This document shows, one piece after another, positions 12,106-20,692 of a DNA stretch of 64,000 nucleotides; position 1 is the first letter of the stretch, and every line of letters starts with the position of its first letter. The DNA is from Paenibacillus sp. JDR-2 (lineage in GTDB: Bacteria > Bacillota > Bacilli > Paenibacillales > Paenibacillaceae), in the NCBI RefSeq assembly GCF_000023585.1, contig NC_012914.1:2247001-2311000 (forward strand), written 5' to 3'. A model generated the notes under the pieces. The model saw only the letters and a program-made list of their open reading frames with translations, had not been told where the DNA came from and did not search any database. The position numbers were made by a program, and so were the translations under genes.

Positions 12106-13929
12106 ATGTCCAGAATGTACGGAGGTCCAGGGGGAATGGGCTTTAACAAGATGAAGTTTGATGACGGAGCGAAGCCGAATATCACAAAAGCGATGCTCGT
12201 CCGCATCTCCGCTTATTTTGTCCCTTACTGGAAACAGACCGTAGTTGTATTGTTTATTTTGCTTCTTTCTTCGGGATTGGGGCTGCTGCCGCCGATTTTT
12301 ATCCAGCATATCGTGGACGATGCGCTTCCGAATAAAGATATGAGGCTGCTCGTGGAGCTGGTGCTTATATCGCTTGCCGCAACCGTTGCGTCCAGCCTGC
12401 TTGGCGTGCTGCAGAGCTATCTCAATTCCTATATTTCGCAAAATATCGTATACGACATGAAAAACCAGATGTACCGCCACCTGCAAAAGATGCCGCTGCA
12501 ATTCTATTCCAACGTGAAGCAGGGAGAAGTCATCACGAGAATGACAAGCGATATTTCCGGCATTCAGGGGGTGTTCAACAGCACTGTCGTAAATTTTGCG
12601 AGCAACCTGTTTATTCTTGCTACAACGCTTGGAACGCTGTTCGTCATGAACTGGAAGCTGGCTATACTAGGGATGGTTGTTGTTCCCCTGTTTCTTTTTC
12701 CAACGCGCAAAATGGGCCGTGTCCGCTGGAAAATCGCCAAAGAGACCCAGGAGAAAATGTCCGAGCAGAACCATATTATTCAGGAAACGCTTAGCATCAG
12801 CGGTTATCTGCTGATGAAGCTTTTCACGAAGGAACGGAAGGAATACGAAGGCTTTAAGGCCGTGAACGCAGAATCCACCCGACTGCAGATCAGGGAATCC
12901 ATGGCCGGCCGCTGGTTTATGATGCTGCTGTCCACGTTTACAACGATTGGTCCGATGCTGATTTACTTATACGGCGGATATTTATATATTCAAGGCGAAA
13001 TTTCAGTCGGCGAAATTATCAGCTTTGTTGCTTTGCTTGGGCGGATTTACGGACCGTTTGGCCAAATGACGAATTTGTACGTTGATATCAACCGTTCGAT
13101 CGCTTTGTTTGAACGGATCTTCGATTATTTCGATATGGAACCGGTTATCGTCAATAAGCCGGAGGCGCTGCCAGCGGATATTTCCGGGCAGGATATTGAG
13201 TTTGTGGATGTAAGCTTTGCTTATCTGAAAGATAAACCCGCTCTGAGGAATATCTCGTTTACGGCCGAATCGGGGACAATGACAGCTCTAGTTGGTCCAA
13301 GCGGGGCGGGAAAGACGACCATTACGAACCTGCTGCCGCGGCTGTATGAGCGCAGCTCGGGCCGTATCCGAATTGGCGGAACGGATATCAAGGATATGAC
13401 GCTGGAATCGCTCCGGTCGCAGATTGGCCTGGTTACCCAGGACAGTTATCTATTTAACGGGACGATCCGGGAAAATCTGATGTACGCCAATGACGAAGCT
13501 TCGGAAGAGGAAATGCGGGTGGCATGCAAAGCGGCCTATATCCATGAATTCATTATGGAGCTTCCGGATGGCTACGATACGGTAGTAGGCAACAGGGGGA
13601 TGAAGCTGTCGGGCGGGGAAAAGCAGCGGATTTCCATTGCGAGGGTCCTGCTCAAAGACCCGGCAATAATTATTTTGGATGAAGCGACATCCTCGCTTGA
13701 TACGGTATCGGAGTATTACATCCAGAAGGCAATGAGCGTTCTGCTGCAGAATAAGACAAGTATCGTGATTGCGCACCGGTTGTCTACCATTATGGCGTCC
13801 GATCAAATACTGGTCGTGCAGGACGGAGCAATCGTGGAAAAAGGCCGGCATGAAGAGCTGCTTCTGCAAAACGGGGTATACAAAGACCTGCATGCGAAGC
13901 AGTTTGAGAGGATGAAGGAGGAACTATGA
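12106..13929 (+). CDS. ABC exporter, fused permease and ATPase (type I half-transporter)
   Basis: A 607-residue half-transporter. The N-terminal membrane domain has about six helices (about 40-330). The ATPase domain has Walker A GPSGAGKTT (about 400), the signature LSGGEKQR (about 501) and Walker B IIILDEATSSLD (about 522), followed by the H-loop in VIAHRLST. The ATG follows GAAGGGG. It would act as a homodimer exporting drugs, lipids or peptides; no peptidase domain is present. It is in an operon with the MarR gene upstream and overlaps the DUF1697 gene by 4 bp (ATGA). The substrate is unknown. Confidence 0.93.
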   Translation: MSRMYGGPGGMGFNKMKFDDGAKPNITKAMLVRISAYFVPYWKQTVVVLFILLLSSGLGLLPPIFIQHIVDDALPNKDMRLLVELVLISLAATVASSLLGVLQSYLNSYISQNIVYDMKNQMYRHLQKMPLQFYSNVKQGEVITRMTSDISGIQGVFNSTVVNFASNLFILATTLGTLFVMNWKLAILGMVVVPLFLFPTRKMGRVRWKIAKETQEKMSEQNHIIQETLSISGYLLMKLFTKERKEYEGFKAVNAESTRLQIRESMAGRWFMMLLSTFTTIGPMLIYLYGGYLYIQGEISVGEIISFVALLGRIYGPFGQMTNLYVDINRSIALFERIFDYFDMEPVIVNKPEALPADISGQDIEFVDVSFAYLKDKPALRNISFTAESGTMTALVGPSGAGKTTITNLLPRLYERSSGRIRIGGTDIKDMTLESLRSQIGLVTQDSYLFNGTIRENLMYANDEASEEEMRVACKAAYIHEFIMELPDGYDTVVGNRGMKLSGGEKQRISIARVLLKDPAIIILDEATSSLDTVSEYYIQKAMSVLLQNKTSIVIAHRLSTIMASDQILVVQDGAIVEKGRHEELLLQNGVYKDLHAKQFERMKEEL

Positions 13930-14501
13930 GCGTAAAAATTGCATTGCTGCGCGGCATTAATGTCGGCGGGAAAAACAAAATCAAGATGGCCGACTTGCGT
14001 GAGGCATTGACCGCAATGGGATTGCATGAGGTGCAGACGTATATTCAGAGCGGCAATATTTTGTTCAAGTCGGATGAGGATGAAGGTGTGCTGCGCAGCA
14101 GGATCGAGCAGCAAATTGAAACGGTGTTTGGTCTTTCAATCAAGGTTATTATGCGGACAGCGGAGGAGTTGCGCGTTATCGCCGCAAGCTGTCCGTTTAG
14201 CGAAGAGCAGCTTGCGGCGGCGGCGGCCACGGCGCAGGGGGAATACCTGTATGTGTCGATGATGCTGGAAGAGCCGGCAGCCGGACAGCTCGAGAAGCTT
14301 CAATCGTTTGTAACGGCGGAGGAGGTCTTCGGCAGCAAGGGACGGGATCTGTATTTGCTCTTCTATCAAACGGTGCGTAATTCCAAGCTTGCGGTAAAAG
14401 CGGAAAAGCTTGGCGTGCATTCGACCGTCCGCAACTGGAACACGATTAACAAGCTTGTATCGCTCGCGGACGGGATGGAATCATCTACGTCTCCGTCATG
14501 A
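13926..14501 (+). CDS. DUF1697 family protein
   Basis: A 191-residue cytoplasmic protein with the typical DUF1697 opening (LLRGINVGGKNKIKMADL) and the motif TYIQSGNILFKS. The family is widespread and uncharacterised. Its start codon overlaps the ABC exporter stop (ATGA), so the two are translationally coupled. Its 3' end lies in a perfect 21-bp tandem duplication that also covers the end of the convergent SDR gene. The duplication explains the low-complexity C-terminus ESSTSPS. Confidence 0.88.
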   Translation: MSVKIALLRGINVGGKNKIKMADLREALTAMGLHEVQTYIQSGNILFKSDEDEGVLRSRIEQQIETVFGLSIKVIMRTAEELRVIAASCPFSEEQLAAAAATAQGEYLYVSMMLEEPAAGQLEKLQSFVTAEEVFGSKGRDLYLLFYQTVRNSKLAVKAEKLGVHSTVRNWNTINKLVSLADGMESSTSPS

Positions 14502-14525
14502 CTCTCTACGTCTCCGTCATGACTC
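14484..14525. repeat. Perfect 2 x 21-bp tandem duplication at converging gene ends
   Basis: The unit beginning TCTACGTCTCCG and ending TCATGACTC occurs at 14484-14504 and again at 14505-14525 without mismatch. Each copy carries a TGA for the plus-strand frame and a TAG for the minus-strand frame, so both genes keep a stop codon. Confidence 0.9.
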
Positions 14526-15405
14526 CGCCGTTCACATGCAGGACTTGACCGGTAACAAACGAGGAATCGTCGGATGCGAGATAAATATAAGTAGGCGCTA
14601 GCTCGAACGGCTGGCCGGCGCGTTTCATCGGCGTCTCCAGGCCAAAGGTTTTGACATATTCAGCCGAGTAGCTGGATACGATAAGCGGCGTCCAGATCGG
14701 ACCGGGGGCAACGGCATTTACGCGTATGCCGCAGCCTACGAGCTGGAGAGACAAGGAACGGGTGAAGGAGACGATAGCTCCTTTCGTGGAGGAATAATCA
14801 ACCAACAGCGGTGCTCCCGCATAGGCAGTAACGGATGCCGTGCTAATAATGGAGCTTCCGGCCTTCAGATGGGGAAGCGCAGCTTTCGTCAAATAGAAAT
14901 GAGGGAAGATGTTTGTCCTGTACGTATCCTCGAGCTGCTCGTTAGAGATGTCCAGAATGCATTTTTGCGGGAATTGTACGCCTTGATTCAAGACGAGGAT
15001 ATCCAGACATCCGTAACACTCGATTGTTTGTTGTACAACCTCTGAGGAAAATTCCGGCTTTCTAAGATCGCCTTCGATCAACAGGCAGCGTCCTCCGTAT
15101 TGCTCTACCATCTGCTTGGTTGCCAGCGCGTCTTCGCGTTCGTATAAATAAACGATTGCGACATCCGCGCCTTCCTTGGAAAATCCGATCGCAACGGCGC
15201 GGCCAATTCCGCTGTCACCGCCTGTAATAATCGCAACCTTGCCTTTCAGCTTTCCGCTGCCCTTGTATCCCGGGTTATCCGAGATCGGAGTCGGATTCAT
15301 GAGATATTCCAGGCCGGGCTGTCGGTCCTGATGCTGCGGCGGGAAAGTTACCGGTACCTGCTGACACTTGGTTTCCTGGCTGTAATAAGGATAAATAGGG
15401 ATCAT
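14506..15405 (-). CDS. Short-chain dehydrogenase/reductase (general-stress SDR type)
   Basis: A classical SDR of 299 residues from the ATG at 15403-15405, preceded by GGAGGA; longer in-frame extensions lack a ribosome-binding site. The cofactor motif TGGDSGIG (about 52-60), the catalytic Ser region (IISTASVTAYAG) and the YSSTK catalytic pair (about 201) are visible. The usual NAG structural motif is NQG here. The N-terminal tail of about 40 residues before the Rossmann fold is typical of the YhdF/YdaD-like group induced by stress. The substrate is unknown. The C-terminus lies in the 21-bp duplication. Confidence 0.9.
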   Translation of the reverse strand: MIPIYPYYSQETKCQQVPVTFPPQHQDRQPGLEYLMNPTPISDNPGYKGSGKLKGKVAIITGGDSGIGRAVAIGFSKEGADVAIVYLYEREDALATKQMVEQYGGRCLLIEGDLRKPEFSSEVVQQTIECYGCLDILVLNQGVQFPQKCILDISNEQLEDTYRTNIFPHFYLTKAALPHLKAGSSIISTASVTAYAGAPLLVDYSSTKGAIVSFTRSLSLQLVGCGIRVNAVAPGPIWTPLIVSSYSAEYVKTFGLETPMKRAGQPFELAPTYIYLASDDSSFVTGQVLHVNGGVMTET

Positions 15406-15476
15406 GTTGGTCCTCCAAAACAGAAAAGTTGCTATAGGATATTCGCCTATTCCCGGGAAGGTGTACGGTTGCCTAT

Positions 15477-15504
15477 ACCAACCCCTAGGTATTGGCATAC
15501 GCTA
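15477..15504 (+). promoter_or_regulatory. Candidate sigma-K-type promoter
   Basis: AC at 15477-15478, a 17-base gap and CATACGCTA at 15496-15504 match the late mother-cell pattern AC-(16/17)-CATANNNTA. It lies 44 bp before the small Pro/Gly/Trp-rich gene. The match is short and could be chance. Confidence 0.4.
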
Positions 15505-15547
15505 ACGCAGGCATTCAATTACTTTTCTGATAAAGGAGTAATTTCAA

Positions 15548-15880
15548 ATGACGAAATCTAATCGGACATTTGTCCCGGGAGGCTTTCAACCAGGCGGTTT
15601 TCCACCGGGTGGATTCCCGCCGCCGTGGGGCTGGCAGCCGCAGCCGCCGCGTCCTCCATGGTGGGGATGGGGACAACCGCCGCGTCCGCCGTGGTGGGGA
15701 TGGGGACCACCGCCGCGTCCGCCATGGGGCGGCCCTGGATTTGGGCCAGGACCAGGCGGTCCGTGGATGGGTCCAGGTGGACCGGGAGGTCCTGGCGGCC
15801 CAGGCGGCCCAGGCGGCCCAGGTGGCCCAGGAGGTCCAGGCGGCCCGCCTCCGGGACCGCGGGTTAGCAGAAATAAATAA
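15548..15880 (+). CDS. Pro/Gly/Trp-rich repeat protein, probable spore coat component
   Basis: A 110-residue low-complexity protein. After an N-terminus of about 10 residues come PGGF repeats, three near-copies of PPRPPWWGWG (about 35-62), a GPGFGPGPGG bridge and about eleven GGP triplets, ending in PRVSRNK. The ATG follows AAAGGAG. No signal peptide or membrane segment is seen. I do not recognise a family; the collagen-like GGP tract, aromatic repeats and sigma-K-like promoter suggest a coat or exosporium protein, but this is inference. It is monocistronic. Confidence 0.75.
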   Translation: MTKSNRTFVPGGFQPGGFPPGGFPPPWGWQPQPPRPPWWGWGQPPRPPWWGWGPPPRPPWGGPGFGPGPGGPWMGPGGPGGPGGPGGPGGPGGPGGPGGPPPGPRVSRNK

Positions 15881-15922
15881 TTAATAATAAAGAAGTCGTC
15901 CAATTCATGGGCGGCTTCTTTT

Positions 15923-16810
15923 TCAAGACTGCTGCAGCGCCTCCATGGCAAAAGCAATCCATTCGCGCGTAGCGAACGACTGGTAGCTGTCGCGGCGCCA
16001 GATCATGGCCAGATGCCAGGGAATGCTTGGCGAGGTCAGAGGGATGATGCGAAGCCGTTCCAGATCGAGCTCGCGGCATATCGCCTCGGGCAGCAGCGCG
16101 ATTCCCAGCTTTGCGGCTACCATCTCGCTGATGAAATCCCATTGGGTGCTCTTGAAGACGACATCCGGCTGGAATCCCAGCTTCTCGCATTCGGCGATGA
16201 TCCGGTCATGCAGAGTAAATTCCTCATGGAAGAATAGAAAGGGCTCTTCCTTAAGCTCGATAAGCGGCACTTCACTCCGGCTGGCTAGCTTATGCGAGGG
16301 AGGGACAACCAGCATCAGGTCCTGCCGCAGGAAGCAGAAGGATTCGAACTTCTCATCATTAGTCGGGAGCAGAATAACTCCGATATCGAGCGCGCCCGAA
16401 CCTACGTCGGCTTCGACTTTTTTAGCACCGTGCTCAAACAGCTGCATCGTAATTTTGGGATACTTCTCGCGGAACTTTCCGATGATACGGGGGAAAAAGG
16501 TGACCCCAACCATAGGCGGCAGGCCAATGCGGATATGGCCGACCTTAAGCTCCATAAGCTCGGACAGCCGCGAATTCATATTGCCGAACGATTGGACCAT
16601 TTGCTGGGCTTGCTCGAGCAGAATCGAACCGGCATCGGTTATTACGATTTTTTTGCCGACCCGTTCGAATAGGACAACTCCCAGCTCTTCCTCGAGATTT
16701 TTGATCATTTTGCTGATGGTCGGCTGAGTAATATAAAGGGATTGCGCGGCTTTGGTGAAGCTTTGGAAGCGGGCGGCTTCCACAAAATATTGCAAGTGTC
16801 TTATATCCAA
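15923..16810 (-). CDS. cidR: LysR-family regulator, probable CidR
   Basis: A LysR-type regulator of 295 residues: N-terminal winged HTH (MDIRHLQYFVEAARFQSFTK; SLYITQPTISKMIKNLEEEL, about 18-60) and a C-terminal periplasmic-binding-like sensor domain. Two TTG starts follow AAGGAG, at 16816 and 16810; the second gives normal 10-base spacing and the usual LysR N-terminus. It is divergent from cidA/cidB, exactly the arrangement of cidR, whose product activates the cid genes in response to acetate or pyruvate overflow in Staphylococcus and Bacillus. The symbol is assigned on family plus context. Confidence 0.85.
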   Translation of the reverse strand: MDIRHLQYFVEAARFQSFTKAAQSLYITQPTISKMIKNLEEELGVVLFERVGKKIVITDAGSILLEQAQQMVQSFGNMNSRLSELMELKVGHIRIGLPPMVGVTFFPRIIGKFREKYPKITMQLFEHGAKKVEADVGSGALDIGVILLPTNDEKFESFCFLRQDLMLVVPPSHKLASRSEVPLIELKEEPFLFFHEEFTLHDRIIAECEKLGFQPDVVFKSTQWDFISEMVAAKLGIALLPEAICRELDLERLRIIPLTSPSIPWHLAMIWRRDSYQSFATREWIAFAMEALQQS

Positions 16811-16919
16811 GAGCAAGCTTCTCCTTATCCATAGATAATTGGAATGAAAACCATTCTGTAAATGTATTTTACCTATGAAAAAGGCTGCTGTACACTTCCT
16901 TTAAAGGGAGTTGGCCGTT

Positions 16920-17291
16920 ATGCGTTACGTGGTAAAATTATTAATTCAGGTTTTGTTCTTTATTGTATTCTCGTGGCTGATGAACCACCTAGTTGAATGG
17001 CTTCACCTGCCTGTTCCCGGCAGCATTCTGGGCATGCTCATTCTGTTTATCTTGCTGCAGGCAAAGATTATTCCGCGCGAATTTGTGGAGTCCGGCTCCG
17101 ATTGGCTTATTGCCACCATGCTGCTCTTTTTTATTCCGCCCGCGGTTGGCATTATTGGCTACAAGCAGCTTATTATGAGCGCAGGCGTACAAATCGCGCT
17201 TGTTATTACGTTGGGTACCGTTATCGTCATGTTATGCAGCGGACTGGTAGCTCAGCAGGTTGCTAAACGCAAGGAGGAATCACACGGATGA
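16920..17291 (+). CDS. cidA: CidA/LrgA-family holin-like membrane protein
   Basis: A 123-residue membrane protein with four predicted helices and the family motif HLPVPGSILGMLILF. The ATG at 16920 is 9 bases after AAAGGGAG; a TTG at 16911 would be directly abutting it. CidA-type proteins oligomerise like phage holins and act with CidB in autolysis control and in export of overflow metabolites such as pyruvate. Its stop overlaps the start of the next gene by 4 bp. Confidence 0.9.
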   Translation: MRYVVKLLIQVLFFIVFSWLMNHLVEWLHLPVPGSILGMLILFILLQAKIIPREFVESGSDWLIATMLLFFIPPAVGIIGYKQLIMSAGVQIALVITLGTVIVMLCSGLVAQQVAKRKEESHG

Positions 17292-17962
17292 TTATTGCGG
17301 CCGTAAGCCTGCTTCTTACCGTTATTGTATATATATTGGCCCAAAAGATTTACCGTTATAAACCGATAATGCTGTTATCGCCGTTAATTGTGACGCCAGT
17401 GGTGCTGATTGTGCTGCTGGCGGTGACGAGAACCAGTTATGCCGACTATAACACAGGCGCGCACTGGCTGTCGGATATGCTGGGTCCGGCAACGATTGCG
17501 TTTGCAATTCCGTTGTCCAGACATTTTAATCTCATCAAAAAGCATGCGGCCCAGATCATAATCAGCGTATTAACCGGCTCGGCTGCCGCCGTTGCTTCTT
17601 CTTTATGGCTGGCGCAAGGCCTTGGTCTAAATGACAAAATCATTTACAGTCTTATTCCGCATTCCGCAACAACGCCGATCGCGATGAATGTATCCCAATC
17701 CATTGGCGGCATTCCGACAATTACGGCCGTTGCCGTGATGATAACTGGGATATTCGGCTCTCTGGTAGGGCCGCCCGTTATCCGTCTGTTCCGGATCCGC
17801 AATGAGGTCGCGCGTGGTGTTCTGCTCGGAACAAGCGCGCATGGGGCAGGAACGTCCAAAGCGTTTGAGCTTGGCAGCATCTCGGGCACCGTATCCAGCG
17901 TGTCGATGATTTTGACGGCTATTATTACCTTATTTCTAACGCCGATTCTATTGGGACATTAA
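17288..17962 (+). CDS. cidB: CidB/LrgB-family membrane protein
   Basis: A 224-residue integral membrane protein of the LrgB family with about six to seven helices and the conserved segments SDMLGPATIAFAIPL and TSAHGAGTSKAFELG. The ATG overlaps the cidA stop (ATGA), showing translational coupling. It partners CidA in the Cid/Lrg system that modulates murein hydrolase activity and metabolite export. The LysR gene upstream probably controls both. Confidence 0.92.
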   Translation: MIIAAVSLLLTVIVYILAQKIYRYKPIMLLSPLIVTPVVLIVLLAVTRTSYADYNTGAHWLSDMLGPATIAFAIPLSRHFNLIKKHAAQIIISVLTGSAAAVASSLWLAQGLGLNDKIIYSLIPHSATTPIAMNVSQSIGGIPTITAVAVMITGIFGSLVGPPVIRLFRIRNEVARGVLLGTSAHGAGTSKAFELGSISGTVSSVSMILTAIITLFLTPILLGH

Positions 17963-17988
17963 AGCATCATCAGAGAGGAATATTCAAC

Positions 17989-18885
17989 ATGCAAACCTTA
18001 TCGAAGCGGCAAACCGTATTACTTATTACTTTCTTGGTGCTGGTATGGGGGATAAACTGGCCGCTTTCCAAATACGCGCTTCATTATATGCCGCCTATAT
18101 TGTTCTCGGGGGTCAGAACCTTACTTGGAGGCGTACTTCTCCTTGCTGCCGCGGTTCCAAGGTACCGACGTCTGCAATTTCGGAAGACCTGGCCGATTTA
18201 TCTCCTGTCCGCAGTCGTAAACGTTGTGCTGTATTACGGGCTTCAGACGATTGGCATCCAGTATTTGCCGGCCGGCTTGTTCTCGGCGATTGTTTTTCTA
18301 CAGCCTGTATTGGTTGGGCTTTTCTCTTGGTTATGGCTTGGCGAGTTGATGAACGGGTTAAAAGTAATCGGCCTTGTTCTGGGTTTTGCAGGCGTAGGGG
18401 TTATATCAAGCGGGGCGAGTGGCGCTACCGGGCATATTTCCGTGGCGGGTATTCTGCTGGCGCTTGGCTCAGCATTAAGCTGGGCACTGGGTACGATCTA
18501 TGTGAAGAAGTCCAGCGGCAAGGTCGATAATATCTGGCTCGTTACGATGCAGCTCATAATCGGCGGAGTGTTTATGACCGGGCTTGGCTCTGTTACCGAA
18601 AGCTGGTCGGAGGTGGAATGGAGCGGCCGATTTATCTTCAGCCTGTTATTTATCTCCATCTTTGTTATCGCGCTTGGCTGGCTTGTCTTCTATAAGCTGA
18701 TGGATTCGGGAGAGGCGAGCAAGGTAGCATCCTTTACCTTTCTGATTCCGCTGGTCGCTATCTTGATCGGAACCATGTTTCTGCATGAGCCGTTCACCTA
18801 TTCGCTGTTAGCCGGACTTGCGTTGGTGCTTGGCAGCATCTATCTGGTAAATCGGCCACGACGCCTCAACGCTGTTCTTTCCTAA
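17989..18885 (+). CDS. EamA-family (DMT superfamily) transporter
   Basis: A 298-residue protein with ten predicted transmembrane helices arranged as two EamA repeats (about 8-140 and 155-290). Family features include WGINWPLSKYAL at the start and SALSWALGTIYVKK at the second repeat. The ATG follows AGAGAGGAAT, 26 bp after cidB, so it may be read with the cid genes. Members export amino acids, metabolites or drugs; the substrate cannot be read from sequence. A terminator follows. Confidence 0.9.
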   Translation: MQTLSKRQTVLLITFLVLVWGINWPLSKYALHYMPPILFSGVRTLLGGVLLLAAAVPRYRRLQFRKTWPIYLLSAVVNVVLYYGLQTIGIQYLPAGLFSAIVFLQPVLVGLFSWLWLGELMNGLKVIGLVLGFAGVGVISSGASGATGHISVAGILLALGSALSWALGTIYVKKSSGKVDNIWLVTMQLIIGGVFMTGLGSVTESWSEVEWSGRFIFSLLFISIFVIALGWLVFYKLMDSGEASKVASFTFLIPLVAILIGTMFLHEPFTYSLLAGLALVLGSIYLVNRPRRLNAVLS

Positions 18886-18889
18886 TAAA

Positions 18890-18918
18890 AAACCGCCTGC
18901 AAAGGCGGTTTTTATTAT
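18890..18918. terminator. Bidirectional terminator
   Basis: AAAACCGCC and GGCGGTTTT enclose TGCAAA, with A and T runs on both sides. It lies between the convergent DMT transporter and XRE genes and overlaps the XRE stop codon. Confidence 0.85.
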
Positions 18919-19610
18919 TGGTTTGTCCGGATAAACGGATGATCATGGATATCGAAGGCTTCATAAGCTTTGCCGACCATATCCTTGTCCTTGTCGAACA
19001 GATGGGCCGCTTTATCGAAAATGCCGCTTGCTTTGGCTACATGATTTAATTGCTCCACCATAAACTCCGAATTGCAAAGCACAAGTACCTTTTTACTATA
19101 TGCGGTAAGCTCCTGTTGGAATTGTACGGCTCTTTCCGCCACTTCGGGGGAATAAACGACTGGCTCACCGTCGGATGTTACCATGCCGCGATGATCCACC
19201 AGCACGTCAAGCTCGTCTTTCCCGTATGCGGAGCAAATGCCAAGCACGATATTGGACATGTACTCTACGTCCTGCTTACCCGATGCCAGGCCGTTTACCT
19301 GGAACGACAGCAGCTTTTTATCCGGATCCAGCGTGTAATGCACCCGGTCTTTGAAAGGAACGATGAAGTCTTTCGGCTGATAGGCTTGCTTGGGAGAGAA
19401 GCGCTCGCCCGAGAATAGATAGGCAACGCCGATTTGCAGGGCAGAGGCAATCTTCTCGATATTGATTATGCTGACATTCCGTTCCCCGCGCTCAACGCCG
19501 CTTATGTAACTCCGGTCAAGACCAGCCCGATAGGCTAAATGCTCCTGTGACATTCCGCTCCGGGCGCGCAGTTCTTTGATTCTCTGTCCAAATTCGATGC
19601 GAATATCCAC
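18915..19610 (-). CDS. XRE-family regulator with C-terminal STAS/SpoIIAA-like domain
   Basis: A 231-residue regulator. Residues 1-70 form a Cro/C1-type HTH (MSQEHLAYRAGLDRSYISGV). After a linker, a domain of about 140 residues alternates strands and helices and resembles STAS/SpoIIAA-like domains by pattern (KLLSFQVNG, ELDVLVDHRGMV, KVLVLCNSEFMV); this is a fold guess. The GTG at 19610 was chosen because a good promoter (19646-19674) would start transcription too late to include the TTG at 19658. It is divergent from a degenerate alpha/beta-hydrolase gene, which may be its signalling partner. Confidence 0.8.
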   Translation of the reverse strand: MDIRIEFGQRIKELRARSGMSQEHLAYRAGLDRSYISGVERGERNVSIINIEKIASALQIGVAYLFSGERFSPKQAYQPKDFIVPFKDRVHYTLDPDKKLLSFQVNGLASGKQDVEYMSNIVLGICSAYGKDELDVLVDHRGMVTSDGEPVVYSPEVAERAVQFQQELTAYSKKVLVLCNSEFMVEQLNHVAKASGIFDKAAHLFDKDKDMVGKAYEAFDIHDHPFIRTNQ

Positions 19611-19645
19611 GTTAGTCCGCCCCCAGAATCTAGTATTCTCCTTTG

Positions 19646-19674
19646 AGATTATCTGCAATGTGACTTAAAGTCAA
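19646..19674 (-). promoter_or_regulatory. Candidate sigma-A promoter for the XRE gene
   Basis: On the minus strand, TTGACT (19669-19674) and TAATCT (19646-19651) are separated by 17 bases. Transcription would begin about 30 bases before the GTG at 19610. Confidence 0.6.
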
Positions 19675-19733
19675 CAGACGGATGGACGTAATGGCGATAT
19701 GATAGATTCAGTTCATTGTCGTAGGAGGATTCT

Positions 19734-20630
19734 ATGCCATTTATCCAATTACGGGATATTCCGGTCAACTATCAGATATATAATGCGGAATCCGCTTCGG
19801 AAACGATTGTTTTGATACATGGATTGGGACTTAACCAGGAAATATGGGAGCCTATTCTTCCCTATATGAAGGAGCATTACCGGGTTGTTCTGCTGGATCT
19901 GCGGGGACATGGCCTGACGGGGAGAGGCGATGTTCCGGTAAGCTGGGAGTTATTTGCCGAAGATTTGCGTATGCTGCTGACCAAGCTCGAGCTTGGTCCG
20001 GTTCACCTGCTCGGACATGGCTTTGGCGCAAGCCTAGCCGTAAAGTTCAGCCTAGAATATGCGGAGCTGGCGAAAAGCCTTATTCTGCTGTCGACGCCCG
20101 CCTTCTTGCCAAGAAATACGGTAGCGTCCATCATCCACGGCCGCAAGCAGCTGATAAGCAAAGGATCCATGCTGAATCTTGCGGAAAGCTTGGTTAGCGG
20201 AATTTTCAAGCTGACGGAGGAAAATGCATTATACCGTAAAATCATAGCGGGCTATATGGCCGTGTCGCCGGAGACTTATTTCGATACATTCGAATTGTAT
20301 GCGGAATCGCCGGTAAACGAGGATTTCGCGCAATTAGCCCATCCTACGCTGACGTTAATCGGCTCGGAGGATTCGATCTCCCTGACATCCAATGCGCTGT
20401 CCTCGCAGCTGCTTATGCATTCGTCCGTCGTTGTGGTTCCCGGCGCGACCAATACGTTGTTCATTGACCAGCCGCAATTTACGTTTGAACGGATTCACGA
20501 GTTTATTACGGATCCAACGCAAGTGGTAACGGATTACGCCTCCTTCGAATGTCATGTCGCGAAATACGTCATGCAGTATTTCAACGATGCTTTTGAACAG
20601 GTTTTGAACAAAAAGGCGGTACAGGCTTAA
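19734..20630 (+). CDS. Alpha/beta-hydrolase fold protein lacking catalytic Ser and His (probable pseudoenzyme)
   Basis: A 298-residue cytoplasmic protein with a clear alpha/beta-hydrolase fold: oxyanion region HGLGLNQEIW (about 29-38), DLRGHGLT, a helical cap (about 125-190) and the acid loop GSED (Asp213). The nucleophile elbow reads GHGFG, so the usual serine is Gly96, and the usual catalytic histidine position in VPGATNTLFID is Asn240. Both codons (GGC, AAT) are unambiguous. The reading frame is otherwise intact, so this looks like a binding or signalling protein, as in receptor-type hydrolases. A tail of about 45 residues follows the fold. The ATG follows AGGAGG. It is divergent from the XRE regulator. 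Confidence 0.88.
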   Translation: MPFIQLRDIPVNYQIYNAESASETIVLIHGLGLNQEIWEPILPYMKEHYRVVLLDLRGHGLTGRGDVPVSWELFAEDLRMLLTKLELGPVHLLGHGFGASLAVKFSLEYAELAKSLILLSTPAFLPRNTVASIIHGRKQLISKGSMLNLAESLVSGIFKLTEENALYRKIIAGYMAVSPETYFDTFELYAESPVNEDFAQLAHPTLTLIGSEDSISLTSNALSSQLLMHSSVVVVPGATNTLFIDQPQFTFERIHEFITDPTQVVTDYASFECHVAKYVMQYFNDAFEQVLNKKAVQA

Positions 20631-20650
20631 GGCCTGTATCGCCTTTTTTG
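20613..20650 (+). terminator. Rho-independent terminator overlapping the hydrolase-like gene end
   Basis: AAGGCGGTACAGGC and GCCTGTATCGCCTT pair around the stop codon, followed by TTTTTT. Confidence 0.8.
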
Positions 20651-20692
20651 GTTTATAATAGAACATAATTGCTCATAGGATTGGTGAGAATC

